Origin: Elysia chlorotica
Lineage: Eukaryota; Mollusca; Gastropoda; Plakobranchidae
Length of the DNA: 64,000 bases
Assembly: GCA_003991915.1 (NCBI GenBank)
Contig: RQTK01000526.1
Location: 17,478 to 81,477 of the forward strand
Direction: 5' to 3'
The position numbers and the translations under genes are program-made. The first letter of the stretch is position 1; each line of letters starts with the position of its first letter. Shown here in pieces: positions 59,793 to 64,000 of this stretch. Under the pieces are notes generated by a model. It made no database searches and had not been told where the DNA came from. It saw only the letters and a program-made list of their open reading frames with translations.

Positions 59793-60399
59793 CGTTGAGA
59801 GATGTTCAAGGGAGACCCTTACAGGACACTCTCTCTGAGATAAGAGACGTGTGTTCAATAGAGTTCCTCATCAGCTGAACGCTCCTAAGAGGAGTACTTT
59901 AGAAATTTGAGATACAGAGTAATACTGCTAGAATATGGTTGGAACAAGTTTCTTCCCATTAATACATTGTATGCTGCGGGTACCTTTTGCTTCTGGAGAT
60001 TTGAATCAACAGTGACATTATAGTTATGGAGATTTGAACAAGCAGGATGATTAGTGTGTTTTCACTTAGACATAAAAAGTACACAACGTGATACCATCTT
60101 TTTTGGGTACTGTTCCATATAAACAAAAGAATATCCCAATTTTAGTAGTCATGTTTTGCTGCAGCATTACTATAGAACCACACTGAGATTGAAAAAAAGG
60201 TAGTCGCAAGCAGCTAATTCACTGGACAGAGAGCTTGGAATCCTAGATCTATATACAGTGTACACACAGATACGGGAGACGCTTGATACTTAAGAAATAA
60301 TTTTTGAAAAGGCTAAAATTCTCTGAAAAGTGCAGGGCATTTTGTTCGTTTATTTTGTTGTTGTTGGGAGATAAGGGTAGGTGAGTGTGGACATAAAGC

Positions 60400-62260
60400 C
60401 GCCTTGCTCAGTGTTCTTATAATTGATCAGCCAAGTTCTGGGTACCCCACTCTGATTTCCCTTCGCTGCACAGACTGTATCGGGAAAAGTATTATACATA
60501 ATGGGCTCAGTGAGCAGTGGACCAGAGTCGAGCCAGTGGCTTTTACTTCATTATGTGTGGGTGGGTGTGGGGTGGCGACACTTTGAAAGAACTTTGATTT
60601 CGCTTCTTAACATAAGATCGCAATCCCTCACAGTGAGAAATGAATCGTCGGAAGAACTGCAATACACTGTAGTTCCAAATCAGCAACCACAGCCAAACCT
60701 AAACAAACTATTTGTTACTGCACGATACAACACGTATAATAATTTAACACCGCATAAGTAACAAGAGCATATTTTGTCTAGAAAACTCTTTGTGGGCCGG
60801 CGAGTCTCGCTTGGCGACAGACACCCGTGGAGTAGACGACTTCTCTATAGGGCATCACCTTCCCTATGTATCCCCCGAGGGAGCATAATACGTTGACTGA
60901 GTAGATGGCTTCTATAGAGGGTCCAACGTCTCCGAGGTTCCCCTGGAGGAGCCTTTACGGCGACTGTATTGGACATTTTCTCATACATGTATGGGCTAAG
61001 TGAGCACAAGGACATGAGTCTAGCCAGGCCGCAGTGGCAGCAACGGCATCATGTGGGGGACATTGGCGACACTACGAAAGAACTTCGCTTTCGCTGTCCC
61101 CGACCAAACATTAAGATGCTTGTATGGGATCCGACCTCAGCTCAAGATGCCATGCGCCCACATATTTCTATTAATAACACGCTGTGCCTACGCCATGGTT
61201 CGCTCACAAGACGGTATCATCAAACTAAACGTCCAGTCCGACTTTTTAACCAAAAAGACGCCGGCAACGGCAGCTACGATCGCAAACCCTGACAGTGAGG
61301 AATGAATCGTAGGCGGAGCTGCAGTCGCCACAAGCCAGCAGCAGCCATGACCACCCGTGACGAACTTTTGGTTATAGTACGAACTACGATAGAGAATGAA
61401 TACAGTTTTAAATTAACGTCGCCAGAGTGACTACAGCGTAAATACGATTGTGCATGAAAGAGATTTGTTTGAGTCTCGCTAGGCGACGGACCCCCGTGAA
61501 GTAGATAACTTCTCTATAAGGTTTCATATCTCTGAGGTTTCCATGGGGGGATCCTTTACGGCGACAGAGAAAATGATTGTGTCGGGATTTTCCTTATGTA
61601 TGGGCTAAGTGAGCAGTGAACAGGAGTCTAGTCAGGCTGCCATTGCTTCTACTGCTTTATTATAGAGGGAAGGGGTGGCTACACAACGAAAAACTTGAAA
61701 CTTCGCTTCCCCCAAACAAACATTAAGATGCTTGGATGAGATCCGACTTCACCTAAAAAAAATCCTGCTACATGGTTCGCTCATAATGTATCATCTAACT
61801 AAACGTCCAGTCCGACCATTTAACCCGAAAGACGCCAGCACGATAAACAAGCTACGATCGCAAACCCTGTGAGTGAGGAATGAATCGTAGGCGGAGCTGC
61901 AATCGTCACAAACCAGCAGCCATGACCACCCGTGACGGGCGTTTTGTTATAGTAGAACTATGGAGAAGAATAAATACAATTTCAACGTCGCCTAAGTGGC
62001 TAGAACGTATTGTGCATAAAAAGGCAATAATTGTGGAATTGCCGCTTGGTGACATACACCCGTAGAGTCGGTGACTTCTCAATAGGGTCTGCTAGGTTCC
62101 CCTGAGGGATCCTAAAGTATACACGACGTAGTAGATGGCTGTATCAGGGGTTTTCCTATGTATGGGCCGAGTGATCAGTGTACTGGAGTCTAGCCAGGCT
62201 TTGGTGGTTTCTTCTGTGTCATGTAGGGGGTTGGCGACACTACTCGATTTCAAAATGCAA
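60400..62260. repeat. second tandem array, about 490-610-bp units
   Basis: ATGGGCTAAGTGAGCA...GAGTCTAGCCAGGC...GGCGACAC recurs at about 60500, 60990, 61605 and 62160. GGTTCCCCTGAGGGATCC-type and TACGATCGCAAACCCTG-type blocks repeat between them. Copies are diverged. Confidence 0.85.
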
Positions 62261-62593
62261 CCGAACTGGCCGTGCCGCTAAACTTCGGTAATAACTAAAT
62301 TGTAGAGACGTAGACACAAGTCACTTTAATGAACTATAATAATATGTATCACATTCTTACATTGTAGATGTTGCTTTCCACAATACTTTACTATGCCCTG
62401 TTCAATTATTTTCAGCCCAATCCTCGCAATCTTCATCCCCTTCTACCCTAGCACATTTAAAAAAAAATCTTTGAGGATCATTTCAGTTTAGAGATTTGCA
62501 TAGATTATGATTCTCTGAGACACAGAGAGAGGCGTATTTAAAAAAGGCAAACAAGATAATTATGTGGAGGGGGTAGTAGCTATATGTACATAC

Positions 62594-62596
<3 letters not shown>

Positions 62597-62667
<71 letters not shown>
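62597..62667. repeat. (GA)n microsatellite
   Basis: About 70 bp of GA repeats. Confidence 0.96.
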
Positions 62668-62670
<3 letters not shown>

Positions 62671-62940
62671 GAGAGAGACAGACACAGGCGGAGAGAACAA
62701 AAACGAACTTATATCAATAGAAAGCCGAATACTATTTTGGATGTCACATTACGTCCACGAAATTGAATGAAAACAAAAATCTAAAAAGTAGAATGAGATC
62801 TACACAACTCTTTGATCTTTTTCTGTCTATACATCGGATGCTCCTATCTGAATACATGTATCGGCACCTATGGGCAATACGCCAATAGTAATTCGTTATT
62901 AACAATACTCATCAAAACATCAGTTATCAGACACCCCCAC

Positions 62941-62947
<7 letters not shown>

Positions 62948-63000
<53 letters not shown>
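62948..63000. repeat. (CT)n microsatellite
   Basis: About 53 bp of CT repeats at the junction of the two copies of the 0.6-kb duplication. Confidence 0.96.
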
Positions 63001-63001
<1 letters not shown>

Positions 63002-63890
63002 ACGTTCAATAATATTCAGCCCAATCCTCACAATATTCATCTCCTCCCACCCCTTCTACGTTTTTATCTTTGAGGCTCATACTCTTATATAACACACTTC
63101 ACTCTATTTTGCACATATTATGATTCTCCGAGACAAAATGAAGAGAGAGGCCTGTTAAAAAAAAAGGACAAACGAGATGTGTGGAGGGGAGATACATAGG
63201 TAAATACTAAGATCTAAAGATATATACATACTATATTTAAAAAAATGATCTTTAATCGTTCTAAAAACTGTAGTATAATTATATATATACACAAGTGAGA
63301 GAGAAGGAGCGAGGGAGAGACAGAGAGAGAGAGGGATAGAGAAAGGGAAAGAGAAACAGAGGAAAAAAAAGAACTAAACGACAAAAGAAAGCCGAATGCT
63401 ATTTTGGATGTTACACTGCGTCCACGAAATTGAATGAAAACAAAAATCTAAATGGTAGAAGGATATCTAGACTACACATTAACAACCCTTTCATCTTTTT
63501 CTTCCTATACATCGGATGAATTCCTCTGAACTCCTATCTGAATACATGTATCGGCACCTATGGGCAATACGCCAATAGTAATTCGTTATTAACAATACTC
63601 ATCAAAACATCAGTTATCAGACGCCCTCTTTCCCCTCGTCACTGTTTAAGCCTCTAGGCCAGACACGCGCCAGTAGCTTGTGGGCTGTGAAGAAGAACAG
63701 CTGCAGCTGCTATTGGTGTTAACGACCTTTGCTGGCGGCGACTCACGCGAGGCCTCCCCTCTGAAGATACATAATTATTTGCATATAGTTACCCCTTTCT
63801 AGTTTTCCCTACTCTTAGCCCCACTGTCTATGTCTCGCTCTCTTTCTGTATGTCTCTGTCTTTCCTTAATTTTATAGGGCCAGAGCGAAT

Positions 63891-63925
<35 letters not shown>

Positions 63926-63934
63926 GTTTAACGT

Positions 63935-64000
63935 TCCCTTGGTTCCCCTGAGGGATTCTACACAGCGAGTATGTCTCTCTTGCTCTTTCTTATACTTTTC
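63935..64000. repeat. partial unit resembling the 60.4-62.3 kb array
   Basis: GGTTCCCCTGAGGGATTCTA matches the block at about 62091, suggesting the array resumes at the window edge. Confidence 0.5.

Larger units (their letters stand above)
62412..63640. repeat. direct duplication of about 0.6-0.7 kb
   Basis: Shared blocks include CCCAATCCTC at 62418 and 63019, GTCCACGAAATTGAATGAAA in both, and CTGAATACATGTATCGGCAC followed by about 60 identical bases in both. Microsatellites inside have different lengths. Confidence 0.88.

Overview
The window looks like nuclear DNA of a marine mollusc, most likely a gastropod. It is AT-rich and intron-rich and is full of long (GA)n, (GATA)n and (CA)n microsatellites. 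It carries tRNA-derived SINE copies, a dead LINE fragment and two assembly gaps (N runs at 39708-39974 and 51552-51968). No prokaryotic gene organisation, rRNA, intact tRNA or CRISPR array is visible. The organism is inferred from gene structure and repeat style, not from a species-specific marker.

Only two protein-coding loci can be supported, and they converge. (1) On the plus strand, three exons at 15464-15817, 16169-16340 and 16750-16916 encode a homologue of the bacterial type VI secretion amidase effector Tae4, the family known in animals as dae4 ('domesticated amidase effector'). The helix that should start with the catalytic Cys starts with Ser instead, so this copy may be a pseudo-enzyme or a changed enzyme. 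The protein ends in an Arg/His/Lys-rich tail. A 38-bp self-complementary segment lies between two 9-bp direct repeats that include the stop codon. (2) On the minus strand, a chain of exons between 24388 and 40344 (perhaps to 45228) encodes ANAPC4, a scaffold subunit of the anaphase-promoting complex (APC/C). Splice phases agree through thirteen consecutive exons. One 62-nt exon is present twice (33160-33221 and 36159-36220) inside a duplicated block of about 0.88 kb. A second, 150-bp tandem duplication has copied a splice donor. The N-terminal and extreme C-terminal exons were not found.

Layout: 1-9300, no recognised gene, microsatellites only. 9326-12136, a large imperfect inverted repeat whose centre holds a segment that occurs in both orientations and again at 12.9 kb. 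12.1-15.4 kb, unassigned. 15.4-18.7 kb, the Tae4-like gene and a possible 3'UTR. 19.8-20.3 kb, LINE fossil. 21-24 kb, SINE fragment and AT-rich sequence. 24.4-45.2 kb, ANAPC4 with its repeats. 38.6-39.06 kb, a three-copy tandem repeat of about 165 bp. 43.0-43.5 kb, a SINE between two copies of a roughly 100-bp sequence. 45-56 kb, microsatellites and a gap. 56.4-59.0 kb, a satellite-like array of about 435-500-bp monomers. 60.4-62.3 kb, a second array of about 490-610-bp units. 62.4-63.6 kb, a direct duplication of about 0.6 kb.

The most interesting object is the Tae4-like gene with the substituted nucleophile. Next are the exon duplication in ANAPC4 and the inverted repeat with its flipped core, both of which must be separated from assembly artefact.
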